A stretch of 64,000 nt of DNA from a bacterium (lineage in GTDB: Bacteria; Sysuimicrobiota; Sysuimicrobiia; Sysuimicrobiales; Segetimicrobiaceae). The notes below the pieces were generated by a model that saw nothing but the letters and a program-made list of their open reading frames with translations, was not told the DNA's origin and searched no databases. The first letter of the stretch is position 1; every line of letters begins with the position of its first letter. The stretch spans positions 20,357 to 84,356 of the forward strand of contig DATGJN010000089.1 of NCBI GenBank assembly GCA_035295165.1, given 5' to 3'. Shown piece after piece: positions 53,676-62,707 of this stretch. The position numbers and the translations under genes are program-made.

Positions 53676-55297
53676 GCGCGCCAGAGGGCGCGTCTTTTCT
53701 CCGGCGGCGGGAGCTTCTTCTCCTCGGTCTCGTGTTGCTGTTCGCCTCTGGGCTGTTCACGTTCCGGCTCGGTGCCGGCAGCCTGTGGGACCTCGACGAA
53801 CCCCGATACGCGCAGGCCAGCCGGGAGATCTTGGCCACCGGGGATCCGGTCACGATGCACCTGGACGGCAGCGCGTGGTTCGGGCCCCCGCCGTTGTGGA
53901 TGTGGTTGCAGGCCGGGACCGGGTGGGCGTTGGGCTTCACGGAATTCACGGCGCGGGTGTGGGCGGCGGTGTTCGGCGTGCTCGGTGTCGGGGTCACCTG
54001 TCTCCTCGGGTGGGAGTGGTTCGGGCCGCGCACCGGTGTCCTGAGCGGGTTGATTCTCGCGTCGACTCTCGAGTACGTGCTGCTCTCGCGTCTCGCCGTG
54101 CTGGACGTGGTCGAGGTGGCGTTCCTGTTGCTGGCCGTGCACGCGTTCTACCGGGGCTACCGTGACCGACGGCGGGCCGACTACCTTCGAAGCTTCCTCT
54201 TCGCCGGGCTGGCCACGTTGACGCGCGGTCCGGTCACCCTGGTATTGTTGGCCGCCGTGTTCGTGCCGTTTCTGGCGTACCGCCGCGCACTCCGCCGCTG
54301 GCGGGAGATCCCGTGGGGGTGGGGAGGTCTCATCTACCTCGCGATCGCCGCTCCATGGTACGGTGCGGAGGTCGTCCGCGCGGGGGCAGGGTTTCTGACG
54401 GCGGCGTTCGGCGGCCCATGGCTTCGCCCGGTGCAACCCCGCGTCGGCGCCTTGCTGTACGACGTGCCGGTGCTGATCCTCGGCGCGGTACCGTGGGCGG
54501 CGTTCTTTCCCGGGGCGCTCGTGTACCATTACCTCCGCCGCTGGCAGGACGGCAGCCTGCTGTGCCTGCTGTGGTGCGGCGTGACGTTCGTGGGAGCGGT
54601 GGCGATCGGCGGCCGGCTGCCCGACGACGTGTTTCCCATCTTCCCGTTCGCGGCGATCGCGATCGCACGGCTGTGGGAAGAGTTTCTATTCGAAGGCGCC
54701 GGGCGGCTCCATCGCACGCTGATGACATCGTTCTTCCTTCAGATCGGCGTCGTCGCGCTGCTCGCGCTCGCGGTGGCGGCTTTTGCGACGGTGCGCTATC
54801 CTCGGGCGTTCGAGGCCGTGCGGGTCGTCCTGATCGTCCCGCTCGCCGTGTTGGTCGCGGGGCCGGCACTGACCGCGGTCCTGTTTCGTCTCGGCCGGTA
54901 CACCGGGGCGTTCCTGACGTTGCCGGCGACGGTGGCCGTGTTCGTCGGCGTCCTCTACACCTTCACGCTGCCGGTGGTGGAGCGGCAGAAGCCGATCCGG
55001 CCGCTGGCGATCGAACTGGGCCAACGCCTTGCGCCGGGCGACCGGGTGATCGGCTATCGCATCGGCACGCCGGCGTCCCTGGTCTACTACACGAACCACC
55101 CCGTCGTGTGGATCAACGATCCGGAGACGTTGCGGGAGCGCCTGTGCGCTCCCGGGCGCGCGTTCTTGGTGACGACCCCGGCCGAACTGGCGGGGAGTGC
55201 CGCGCGCGTCGCCGAACCCCTTCAGCCGGTGGGAGCCCGCGACGACTTGGTCGTGCGGGAGAAGCCCGCCGGCGCCGGATGCGGGGGGTCGAGCTAA
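53672..55297 (+). CDS. ArnT/PMT-like polyprenyl-sugar glycosyltransferase
   Basis: A 541-residue polytopic GT-C transferase with the family's early acidic motif LWDLDEPRYAQASREIL (Asp-Glu) and GSAWFGPPPLWMWL, then ~10 membrane helices and a small C-terminal periplasmic domain. ArnT relatives move a sugar from polyprenyl phosphate to lipid A or other acceptors on the outer face of the inner membrane. Directly downstream of the lpt genes and upstream of a polyprenyl-phosphate sugar synthase, so lipid A decoration is a sensible inference. GTG overlap of 4 nt with the permease gene. Confidence 0.85.
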   Translation: MSAPEGASFLRRRELLLLGLVLLFASGLFTFRLGAGSLWDLDEPRYAQASREILATGDPVTMHLDGSAWFGPPPLWMWLQAGTGWALGFTEFTARVWAAVFGVLGVGVTCLLGWEWFGPRTGVLSGLILASTLEYVLLSRLAVLDVVEVAFLLLAVHAFYRGYRDRRRADYLRSFLFAGLATLTRGPVTLVLLAAVFVPFLAYRRALRRWREIPWGWGGLIYLAIAAPWYGAEVVRAGAGFLTAAFGGPWLRPVQPRVGALLYDVPVLILGAVPWAAFFPGALVYHYLRRWQDGSLLCLLWCGVTFVGAVAIGGRLPDDVFPIFPFAAIAIARLWEEFLFEGAGRLHRTLMTSFFLQIGVVALLALAVAAFATVRYPRAFEAVRVVLIVPLAVLVAGPALTAVLFRLGRYTGAFLTLPATVAVFVGVLYTFTLPVVERQKPIRPLAIELGQRLAPGDRVIGYRIGTPASLVYYTNHPVVWINDPETLRERLCAPGRAFLVTTPAELAGSAARVAEPLQPVGARDDLVVREKPAGAGCGGSS

Positions 55298-56026
55298 GTG
55301 CGGGTCAGCGTCATCGTACCCACGTACAACGAGCGGGAAACGGTGCCGGTCCTGCTCCGCCGGCTCGCCGCTGCCGTTGGGCAGCCTCGCTGGGATGCCG
55401 AGGCGGTCGTCGTGGACGATTCCTCGCCGGACGGAACCGGGACGGTTGCCGTCGAGGTCGGCACGGAGTTGCGCGACGTGCTGCCCGTGGTCGTGCTCAG
55501 CCGGCCCGGGAAGGCGGGACTCGCGTCGGCCGTGCTTGAGGGGGTCCAGCGTGGCCGGGGGGACGTCGTCGCCGTCATGGACAGCGACCTATCGCATCCG
55601 CCGGAGGTCGTGCCGGCGCTGCTTGCCGCACTCGACGGGGGCGCGGACCTTGCGATCGGGTCGCGGTATGTGCCCGGGGGCGGAATTACGCGGTGGTCGA
55701 TGTCCCGCCGGGTGTTGAGTTGGGGCGCCACGCGGCTCGCCCGAACCCTGCTGGGGGTGGCGGTGCGCGATCCGATGTCGGGCCTGTTTGCGTGTCGGCG
55801 CGCCCTGTTTGACGGCATCGAGTTCGAAGGTCTCGGGTATAAGCTGCTGCTCGAGATCCTGGCGTCCGGGCGCGCGCACAGGGTGGAGGAGATACCGTAC
55901 CGGTTTGAAGAGCGGGCCGGAGGCGAAAGCAAGCTCGACCGGGGCGAGGTGCTGAACTACGTCCGGTTGCTCGCGCGGCTGCGGCAGCGCCGTCGGATTC
56001 GCGCCCGGGAGGAAGCCACGCGATGA
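55298..56026 (+). CDS. Polyprenol-phosphate mannose/glucose synthase-like GT2
   Basis: A 242-residue glycosyltransferase family 2 protein like dolichol-phosphate mannosyltransferase: VSVIVPTYNERETVPVLL, the DDSSPDGTG nucleotide loop, the metal motif VMDSDLSHPPE, and RDPMSGLFACRR. No membrane helices at the C-terminus, so it is the catalytic type (DPM1) without anchor. It would make the polyprenyl-P-sugar used by the ArnT-like protein encoded just before. GTG start directly after the previous stop; ends overlapping the next ATG by 4 nt. Confidence 0.92.
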   Translation: MRVSVIVPTYNERETVPVLLRRLAAAVGQPRWDAEAVVVDDSSPDGTGTVAVEVGTELRDVLPVVVLSRPGKAGLASAVLEGVQRGRGDVVAVMDSDLSHPPEVVPALLAALDGGADLAIGSRYVPGGGITRWSMSRRVLSWGATRLARTLLGVAVRDPMSGLFACRRALFDGIEFEGLGYKLLLEILASGRAHRVEEIPYRFEERAGGESKLDRGEVLNYVRLLARLRQRRRIRAREEATR

Positions 56027-56943
56027 ACGGCGCCGCGCTCCTGATCCCGATTCTGATTCTCGTGAGCGGCCTGGTGGCGTTCATCGGCAACCTAGTGGGG
56101 CGCAACATCGGCCGTCGGCGACTGACCCTGTTCGGGCTTCGCCCCCGCTACACCGCCCAGACCATCACGATCGTGACCGGGATGCTCATCACCGTGGTGA
56201 CGCTCGCGGTCGTGCTGCTCGTCAGCAACGACGCGCGGCAGGCGCTCTTCCACCTGCAGGAGCTTCAGCAACAGACGCACACGCTTGAAGCCGAGATCGC
56301 GCAGCAGGAAGCGCAACTGCGCGCGCTCCAGTTCCGCGACGTCGTCTATCAGAACGACCAGGAGGTCCTCCGCACGGTGATCGACGGTCAGGCGCCGCTC
56401 GCCGACATCCGGCGGCGCGTGCAGGCGTTCCTCGACCTGGCCGCCCAGGCGGCGCGGGAGCGTGGGCTCGCGCCCGGGCCCGACGGCGTGATGGTGCACA
56501 TCTCGCCGTCGGGGGTGACCGTGGACTCTGTGGCGCAGGACATCGCGGAGCGGGCCCAGCCGATGGTGGTTCGGCTGATCGCCAGCGAAAACACCGTGCG
56601 AGGGCTTCCGCTGCGGGCCAACTTGCTCGTCTTCCCCAACGTGCGAGTCTATCAAGCTGGGCAGACAATCGCCTTGGCGAAGATCGACGGGCGCGGCACA
56701 CGGGCGCAGGTCGAGACCGGGCTGCTCGCGCTGGGATCGGCCGCGGCGGAGCGTGCGAAGCGCGACGGCATCATCTCGCCGCCGTTTGCGCTGGCGTCCT
56801 CCCCGCCCGACCTCCGGATCGACCCCGCCGTCTTCTTGCAGGTGCTCGACCGCGTGCAGTCGAGCAAGACCATGGTGGACGTGCGGGCGGTCGCGCTGAT
56901 CGACGCATACACCGTCGGCCCCGTGCAGTTGACGTTCCGTTGA
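56023..56943 (+). CDS. DUF3084 family membrane protein
   Basis: A 306-residue protein with two N-terminal membrane helices (LLIPILILVSGLVAFIGNLVG and TITIVTGMLITVVTLAVVLLV), a coiled coil rich in Gln (LQELQQQTHTLEAEIAQQEA) and a C-terminal domain (ASENTVRGLPLRANLLVFPN; ALIDAYTVGPVQLTFR). This matches DUF3084, a family found in cyanobacteria, Deinococcus and related diderms. Its function is unknown; coiled coil and membrane topology suggest envelope organisation. Overlaps neighbours by 4 nt on both sides. Confidence 0.88.
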   Translation: MNGAALLIPILILVSGLVAFIGNLVGRNIGRRRLTLFGLRPRYTAQTITIVTGMLITVVTLAVVLLVSNDARQALFHLQELQQQTHTLEAEIAQQEAQLRALQFRDVVYQNDQEVLRTVIDGQAPLADIRRRVQAFLDLAAQAARERGLAPGPDGVMVHISPSGVTVDSVAQDIAERAQPMVVRLIASENTVRGLPLRANLLVFPNVRVYQAGQTIALAKIDGRGTRAQVETGLLALGSAAAERAKRDGIISPPFALASSPPDLRIDPAVFLQVLDRVQSSKTMVDVRAVALIDAYTVGPVQLTFR

Positions 56944-57332
56944 GCGTGCTCGCGGTCGATCCGGGGCGGGACAAGTGCGGAATTGCCGTGTGCCGGCCCG
57001 GCGAAGTGCTCGCCCATCGCGTGGTCCCGTCTGACGCCCTGGCCGACGTGGTCCGGGACTGGATCACGGCCTACCGGGTCGAGGCGATTGTGGTCGGCAA
57101 CAGCACCGGCGCGGCCGGCGTCCGGACACGCCTCGTTGGCTGCGCGATTCCGGTAGTCAGCGTGGATGAGCGGGGGACCACGCTCCTCGCGCGAACGCGA
57201 TATTTTCGGGACCATCCGCCGCGCGGGTTGGGGCGTCTGATCCCGAGATCGTTGTTGGTGCCGCCGGAACCGTACGACGACTACGCGGCGATCTTGCTCG
57301 GGGAGGCGTATCTCCAATCTCGTGGGCGATGA
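56940..57332 (+). CDS. YqgF/RuvX-like RNase H-fold nuclease
   Basis: A 130-residue protein with the RNase H-like opening LAVDPGRDKCGIAVC, a central AIVVGNSTG strand and the acidic DERGTTLLARTRYF followed by DDYAAILLGEAYL. These acids match the pre-16S rRNA processing nuclease family, in the shorter form often paired with DUF3084 in cyanobacteria and armatimonads. TTG at 56940 overlaps the previous stop; GTG at 56946 is equally possible. Confidence 0.8.
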   Translation: MSVLAVDPGRDKCGIAVCRPGEVLAHRVVPSDALADVVRDWITAYRVEAIVVGNSTGAAGVRTRLVGCAIPVVSVDERGTTLLARTRYFRDHPPRGLGRLIPRSLLVPPEPYDDYAAILLGEAYLQSRGR

Positions 57333-57785
57333 CCCTCGTCCAGCAGGGCGACGCCCGACGGAGAGAGGTTAGGGGCATGTTTGAGAGAAGAAATTGTGTA
57401 GCAAATATAGCCATATCCTGTACAGAATCGAACAAATGATCGTACATTCATTGACCGATTTCTCTCCCCGGTGCAGGAAATTGGGACCCGTCGTCGTAGG
57501 GTGAACCCGATGGAAGTGTGTCGCTTCCTTGACATCGAACAGTTACGCGAATACGATGACCAGGCCATACCCCTGAGTTGATCAGGCTTGCTTTCACCCG
57601 CTCCAGCGGCCAAACGCCGCGAGCGGGCGCTCACTCGGAAGGAGGGGAGGCACGACAGAGTGAGATCCCGGGACGGGTGTGGCACGGGGGGAGCGCACGG
57701 GAACGCAGAGGCGCGAGAAAACACGGTCACTCGAGCCAACGGTTCCTGCCCGCCCCCGACATCACAACACGCAAGGGGGAATGAA
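57333..57785 (+). other. Intergenic region: AT-rich patch, promoter and long leader of the SLH porin gene
   Basis: About 450 nt without a gene. 57378-57480 is distinctly AT-rich for this genome and might hold an upstream promoter or UP-like element. A strong promoter lies at 57529-57557. The ~220-nt leader can form several hairpins, for example CTCACTC near 57632 with GAGTGAG near 57658. An open frame runs through the leader into the porin but lacks a ribosome site and has no protein-like composition. Confidence 0.6.
57529..57557 (+). promoter_or_regulatory. Promoter of the SLH porin gene
   Basis: TTGACA (57529-57534), 17-nt spacer, TACGAT (57552-57557): perfect -35, 5 of 6 at -10. Start near 57564, giving a leader of about 220 nt. 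Confidence 0.75.
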
Positions 57786-59771
57786 ATGGGCAGCATGAGG
57801 AACATTGCGGTAGCTGTCGCGACCGCGCTCGTGTTTGCCATGGTTGCTCCCGCTTTCGCACAGCCGTTCGCGGACGTGCCCACGAACCACTGGGCATACG
57901 ACGCGATCGCTGAGTTGGCGGCGAAGGGCCTGATCGAGGGCTACCCCGACGGGACCTTCAAGGGCGACCGGGCCATGACGCGGTACGAGATGGCGATGGT
58001 AGTGGCACGGCTGCTGGCGCGGATCGAGAGCATTCAGATCCCCGCGCCGACGCCGCCGGAAGTCACGAAGGCAGACCTCGACGCGATCAACCGGCTGGTG
58101 AACGAGTTCCGGGCGGAACTGGCCGCGTTGGGTGTCCGTACCACGGCGATTGAAGAAGAGTTGAACGCGATCAAGGCGCGGTTGGACAACGTCCGGATCA
58201 CGGGCGGCCTCCGGTTCCGCGAAGACATCGCGCGGAACAGCTACGGTTCAGGGAGCGGGTTGAACCTGACCGGCGTGTCCCAGACCGTCGTCGGCGGGAC
58301 CGCGAACGGGACCGGACCGGCGTTTAACCTCGGGACCGTTGGCGTGAACGCCAGCGCGGGTACCGTGGGTGCCGGTACGGCGCAGTTCCTGCAGGGTGCT
58401 GGCGGGGCGAGCAGCCCGTTCGGCATCAACGGGAACCCGCGTACGTCCCAGATCGACGCGAGCAACTTCCCGACCACGAACCGTCCGCGGTACGAGTTCA
58501 AGCTCGGGTTTGACGGTTCCGTCACACCCGACATCCACTACGTCATCGGCCTCCTGAGCGCCGGTGGCTACCAGATCTTCAACAGCGGCCAAGAGGGCAT
58601 TTCCGGCACCGGCGGTCTCGCGTTCGGCAGCGAGGGTGCCTCCAGCGCGTTCGGCAACGGCGCGTTCGGCGAAATCGACAGCGCGTTCCTGGACTGGCGG
58701 AACGCGTGGGGCCTGCCGCTTGAGATCATGCTCGGCCGGTTCGGCAACAACACGCCGTGCGGCGGCGGCTGCTACCCGATTCAGTGGGGTCCGTTCGGCC
58801 TGATCATGAACGACAACACGGACACCTGGGAAGATTCCACCGCAAGCGGTGGGTTCAACCAGGCGGACGGCCTGCGGATCGATTCCCACATTCCGTCGCT
58901 GGCGGACTTGAACTTTGAGTTCGCGATCATCCGGATCCAGGGCGGTAACAGCGGTCCGTTCGGCGGCACCGCGAGCCCGGCGATCAGCGGCGGTCAGTAC
59001 CTCTTCGGCGAGGATGCCTACGGCGCGAACGCCAACATCCAGGTCATCCCTGGCCTCCGCGTCGGCCTCGACTACGTGGCCAACACCATCACCCCGAACA
59101 GCCCGACTCCTGGGCCGGGTGGGTTTGGCAACGCGGCCCAGTGGCACGTCTACGGTCCTAGCGGCGGCTCGCTCAACCCGGGCCTCGGGACCTCGGCGCT
59201 CGCCACGAACGGGTACCACTGCGTGTCGGTCACCGCGACGAGCGGCCCCGGCATCGCGTGTCCCGCAGCCGGCAACGGCTGGGACGGCTATCTTGACTGG
59301 ACGATCGTGCCGGGCGTGAACTTCGACGGCGAGTACGCACAGTGGAACGATACCGTGTTCAACACCAGCGACAACGGCTACAAGGTCAACGTGCACTGGG
59401 ACCTCGGCGCGTTGCTGGGCGTCGGCCACAACTTCGCGATGGACACGGGCTACGTCAACTACGGCCAGAACTTCTACGCGCCGTACGGCAGCCAGGAGAT
59501 CGACACCAACCAGAACGGCAGCCTCTACCCTGGCAACGCCAACGCGTTTGAAGTCGGGCTGAGCATCTCGCCGTGGACCGGCTGGACGCTCTACGGGTCC
59601 GGCGCGTTCGGCAACTTCGCCTCGAACGGTCAGACGCTCTCCACGTACGAGGCGGGCATTGTGTACAACTTCGTGCAGAATGCCAACATCACGTTCAAGG
59701 TTCGCGAACTCAAGATCGCGAACATTGAGCAGTTCCTGCTGTACCGGGCGCAGATCGACTACAGCTTCTAA
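57786..59771 (+). CDS. SLH-domain outer-membrane porin (OmpM/SlpA-like)
   Basis: A 661-residue protein: signal peptide (VAVATALVFAMVAPAFAQ), one SLH domain (FADVPTNHWAYDAIAELAAKG...MTRYEMAMVVARLL), a coiled-coil stretch (LNAIKARLDNVRI) and a long C-terminal beta-barrel ending in aromatic residues (AQIDYSF). SLH-porins of Negativicutes, Thermus and cyanobacteria bind pyruvylated or other secondary cell-wall polymers through SLH and so tie the outer membrane to peptidoglycan. Codon use is notably uniform (many GGC, AAC, ATC), suggesting high expression. ATG 57786 follows AAGGGGGAATGAA. A strong terminator follows. Confidence 0.93.
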   Translation: MGSMRNIAVAVATALVFAMVAPAFAQPFADVPTNHWAYDAIAELAAKGLIEGYPDGTFKGDRAMTRYEMAMVVARLLARIESIQIPAPTPPEVTKADLDAINRLVNEFRAELAALGVRTTAIEEELNAIKARLDNVRITGGLRFREDIARNSYGSGSGLNLTGVSQTVVGGTANGTGPAFNLGTVGVNASAGTVGAGTAQFLQGAGGASSPFGINGNPRTSQIDASNFPTTNRPRYEFKLGFDGSVTPDIHYVIGLLSAGGYQIFNSGQEGISGTGGLAFGSEGASSAFGNGAFGEIDSAFLDWRNAWGLPLEIMLGRFGNNTPCGGGCYPIQWGPFGLIMNDNTDTWEDSTASGGFNQADGLRIDSHIPSLADLNFEFAIIRIQGGNSGPFGGTASPAISGGQYLFGEDAYGANANIQVIPGLRVGLDYVANTITPNSPTPGPGGFGNAAQWHVYGPSGGSLNPGLGTSALATNGYHCVSVTATSGPGIACPAAGNGWDGYLDWTIVPGVNFDGEYAQWNDTVFNTSDNGYKVNVHWDLGALLGVGHNFAMDTGYVNYGQNFYAPYGSQEIDTNQNGSLYPGNANAFEVGLSISPWTGWTLYGSGAFGNFASNGQTLSTYEAGIVYNFVQNANITFKVRELKIANIEQFLLYRAQIDYSF

Positions 59772-59793
59772 CAGGCGCTCGGGTGTTCAAGGC

Positions 59794-59826
59794 GGCGGCT
59801 CCCCGGGAAACCGGGGAGCCGCCGTT
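59794..59826 (+). terminator. Terminator after the SLH porin gene
   Basis: GGCGGCTCCCCGG (59794-59806), GAAA loop, CCGGGGAGCCGCC (59811-59823), then GTTGCTTCTC. A 13-bp perfect stem with a tetraloop; the T-tract is weak. Confidence 0.75.
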
Positions 59827-59877
59827 GCTTCTCCCCGAACCCGCTTTGGACCCATCTGTACCACGCGGAGGACGTGC

Positions 59878-60612
59878 GTGGATCCACGTGACCGGTTGAT
59901 CGTCGCGCTCGACATGCCCTCGCTCGCCGACGCGGAAGGTCTGGCAGACGGTCTCCGGGGCGTCGTGCGGTGGTTCAAGATCGGATCGCACCTATTTACG
60001 ACCGCCGGGCCGGATGCGGTCGCCGCGATCGCGCGGCGCGGGCGGGTTTTCCTCGACACGAAGTTCCACGACATCCCCTCGGTCGTAGGGGCCGCAGTCG
60101 GCGCGGCAGCGAGACAGGGGATCGCGCTGTGCACGGTCCATGCGTCGGGCGGGACGGCGATGATGCGCGCGGCCTGGGAGGCCGCGTCCGCCGAGGCCGC
60201 TGTTGGGGGCGAACGCCTTCGGGTGATCGGCGTGACGCTGCTCACGAGCGCCGACGCGCAGACGCTCGCCGAGACCGGTGTTGGGGGGTCGCCCGCCGAC
60301 GCCGTCGTCCGGCTCGCACGGCTGGCCCAGGCAGCGGGTCTCGACGGTGCGGTGACCTCGCCCCTCGAGGTCGAAGCGGTGCGGACGGCCTGCGGCCGTG
60401 AGTTCCTGTTGGTTTGTCCGGGAATCCGCCCGCTCGGTGGGCGGGAGGATGACCAACGACGCGTGCGCGCGGCCGGCGCCGCCGTCGCGGCGGGCGCCGA
60501 CATGCTGGTCGTCGGACGTCCGATCACCCGGGCCTCGGATCCGAGACGGGTCGCGGAGGAGATTCTTTGCGAGATCGGGGAAGCGGCGGCGAACGTGCAG
60601 CTCCCAAACTAG
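59878..60612 (+). CDS. pyrF: Orotidine 5'-phosphate decarboxylase
   Basis: Last step of UMP synthesis. The 244-residue TIM barrel has LIVALDMPSLADAEGLADGL, the catalytic FLDTKFHDIPSVVG (Asp-x-Lys-x-x-Asp), VHASGGTAMMRAAW and the phosphate-gripper VCPGIRPLGG...DMLVVGRPIT. This is the PyrF group of E. coli/Bacillus type. GTG at 59878 follows GGAGG. No other pyrimidine gene is near. Confidence 0.96.
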   Translation: MDPRDRLIVALDMPSLADAEGLADGLRGVVRWFKIGSHLFTTAGPDAVAAIARRGRVFLDTKFHDIPSVVGAAVGAAARQGIALCTVHASGGTAMMRAAWEAASAEAAVGGERLRVIGVTLLTSADAQTLAETGVGGSPADAVVRLARLAQAAGLDGAVTSPLEVEAVRTACGREFLLVCPGIRPLGGREDDQRRVRAAGAAVAAGADMLVVGRPITRASDPRRVAEEILCEIGEAAANVQLPN

Positions 60613-60664
60613 ACCTCGCTGGCTTCGACAGCTGAGACGGTCTGGGGCGGAGGTGGCATGACTG

Positions 60665-62329
60665 CTAGAAGTGGAGCGGGCCGTCCCACACAAGAACGGT
60701 GAACTGTCCCACGCCTTGATAGACATGACTCGGTCGGCCAAATGTCTGCGTGGCAATGGTCAAGGTCACACCGCTATCTCGATCCCACTGCGAGCTGGGG
60801 TCAAAGACCAGGAAGTTTGCAGGATGAGTAGCTGAGTACCACGTGTTCTTCGACATCCAGTTGTACGGGGAGATGCGCCATCCTGAGGACGGTACGTCCG
60901 ACGGCACCAGCCCGGGTTGGTTGATCTTCGTCGATACCACGGGCCGTACCATCACACGGCCTTGGGATTCCACCGTCACGAGCGAAGCTTCCCAGTAGCC
61001 CCCGTATCCGTAGTGCAGCCCGTGAGCTGCAAGCCATCGGGCGAGCGCCACGTCCTTGCGATTATATTCGCTCGCCGGATGATGGTGAAGGTATTGTCCG
61101 ACAGGGCCAGCGTAGACGAGGATCAGCGCGACTCCGAGTCCCGCTGCAAGCCCCTTCTGGCGGGATAGCCATGGGGCTAAGAGGGCGCCAAAGCGCCGCG
61201 CCAGCACAACGCCGGCGAGGAGAAGCAACGGGAGCCGGTAGCGAATATCTTCATTGGCGGTGCCGAGCACGTTGCCGAGGAAGACAAACGCGGCGGCAGC
61301 GGCCAATACCGTGGTGAGCCAGTCCTCGGGCGAGCGGTGTGTCGAAGCGGAGCGCATCTCGTCACGCAATGCCAGCCACGTTGCTACCATCGCCGCCGCA
61401 AGGTATGTGAGGCGCAGGGCGGCCGGCGCGAGATTTTGGTTGATCCCCTGACCGAAGACGTTTCCTCCCGCGAGATCCAGGAGGGCGCGCCCCAGGTTAG
61501 AAACGCTCTGCCCGATCTGGGCGTATGAGATGGTCGAGGCCCCGAAGGGGATGATGGTGGCCCCCCCAAGGTGCCTCACGAGCGAACCACAACCAAGGGT
61601 TCCAAGCCACGCGGCGGCGCCGGTACACAGGGACAACAAGGACCTTCGCCGCTCCACGGGACGTTGAGCGGCCAGGACACGCGCAAGTGAAACTACGGCA
61701 ATCGGGACCACGGCGACAATGGTTGTGTACGGATCGCTCACTCCCGCAGCGGTGAGTACGATAAGCGCGAAACCGGCGAGCAACCACCGTTGGAGGGCGT
61801 GATCTATCATCTTCTGAGCATGATACAAGGCAAGTGTGGAGACGAGCGCCGCAACGAGTGTCCCCGTATGGAAAGGGCCCATCAACACCTGTGAGATCAT
61901 GGCAGGAGACGGAAATATGATTGGCAGGACTGGTAGCAGAGCGACAAACGGGATGGTCGGGCCAAGTTTCGCCCCCGTGGTCGAAACCACCACAAGAGCA
62001 GCGATGAGGGCGAGACAGATAGCAACCGGAACGACATACAATAGCACAGGGTTCAGCCCAAGAATCGGAAGGGCCACCATATAGATGAGCACGTCAGTGA
62101 ACCAGTAGGAGTCCGGCGGCAAGGTCCATCCGTGCAGAAGCCAGTTTCCGCGCGCTATGTCTGCAGCATACAAGAGATTGCTCGCTGGATCCGCGTTCAG
62201 CCCATTGGTCGTTGATAGCCGAAAAAGGTAGACTCCGAGCACCACGGTGGCGAGGCACACCAAGGTGGCGGTGGTAGTCGGTCGTAGCCATCTCTTCGTG
62301 ATGTGCGAACTGCTCGGGGCAGGGACCAT
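60665..62329 (-). CDS. Polytopic membrane protein, GT-C glycosyltransferase-like
   Basis: A ~554-residue membrane protein with about 11-12 hydrophobic helices and a C-terminal ~110-residue extracytoplasmic region (GYGGYWEASLVTVESQGRVMV). The overall layout resembles GT39/GT-C transferases or the 'glycosyltransferase family 39' hypothetical proteins, with an early acidic loop region NGLNADPASNLLYAADIARG instead of the usual Asp-Glu. I cannot name its substrate. GC content is visibly lower than in neighbours (31 of 60 in 61861-61920). ATG at 62327-62329 chosen; the longer frame to 63217 runs antisense into the next gene. Confidence 0.7.
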   Translation of the reverse strand: MVPAPSSSHITKRWLRPTTTATLVCLATVVLGVYLFRLSTTNGLNADPASNLLYAADIARGNWLLHGWTLPPDSYWFTDVLIYMVALPILGLNPVLLYVVPVAICLALIAALVVVSTTGAKLGPTIPFVALLPVLPIIFPSPAMISQVLMGPFHTGTLVAALVSTLALYHAQKMIDHALQRWLLAGFALIVLTAAGVSDPYTTIVAVVPIAVVSLARVLAAQRPVERRRSLLSLCTGAAAWLGTLGCGSLVRHLGGATIIPFGASTISYAQIGQSVSNLGRALLDLAGGNVFGQGINQNLAPAALRLTYLAAAMVATWLALRDEMRSASTHRSPEDWLTTVLAAAAAFVFLGNVLGTANEDIRYRLPLLLLAGVVLARRFGALLAPWLSRQKGLAAGLGVALILVYAGPVGQYLHHHPASEYNRKDVALARWLAAHGLHYGYGGYWEASLVTVESQGRVMVRPVVSTKINQPGLVPSDVPSSGWRISPYNWMSKNTWYSATHPANFLVFDPSSQWDRDSGVTLTIATQTFGRPSHVYQGVGQFTVLVWDGPLHF

Positions 62330-62707
62330 TGACGTCACGGTGAACTTCTCTCGCTGTTCACAGCCCCGGTTGGGTCCCGCATATCTCACCGTTCTGGGGG
62401 GGCGCCATGTGGGCCTCCCTACATGGGACGAGGTTCGGGGGAAACATCTGGCCACACGCCCAAGGATGAGATAGATTCCGAAGCGCCCGCACATCACGAG
62501 ACGCGAGCAACCCCCCGGTCTCGGGACCGGATGGATGGGGGCACAGAGTCTTCGTCCGTGGCGGCGACACGAGCGGGAGCGCGGTTGTGCGGTCGGCGCC
62601 GTGCCGCTCGATCCCGTCGTGACATGGATCATACCGAGGCCTGGGATACTATGAGGGACTCGGTCGCCATGCCAGGTCTTGTTGCTGTCGAAGAGGGGTG
62701 CGTGGGT
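62330..62707. other. Divergent intergenic region
   Basis: About 378 nt between the - strand membrane protein and the + strand exported protein. It contains an inverted repeat CCATGT (62405-62410) / ACATGG (62421-62426) and a -10-like TACTAT (62647-62652) without a clear -35. No convincing gene is seen. Confidence 0.45.
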
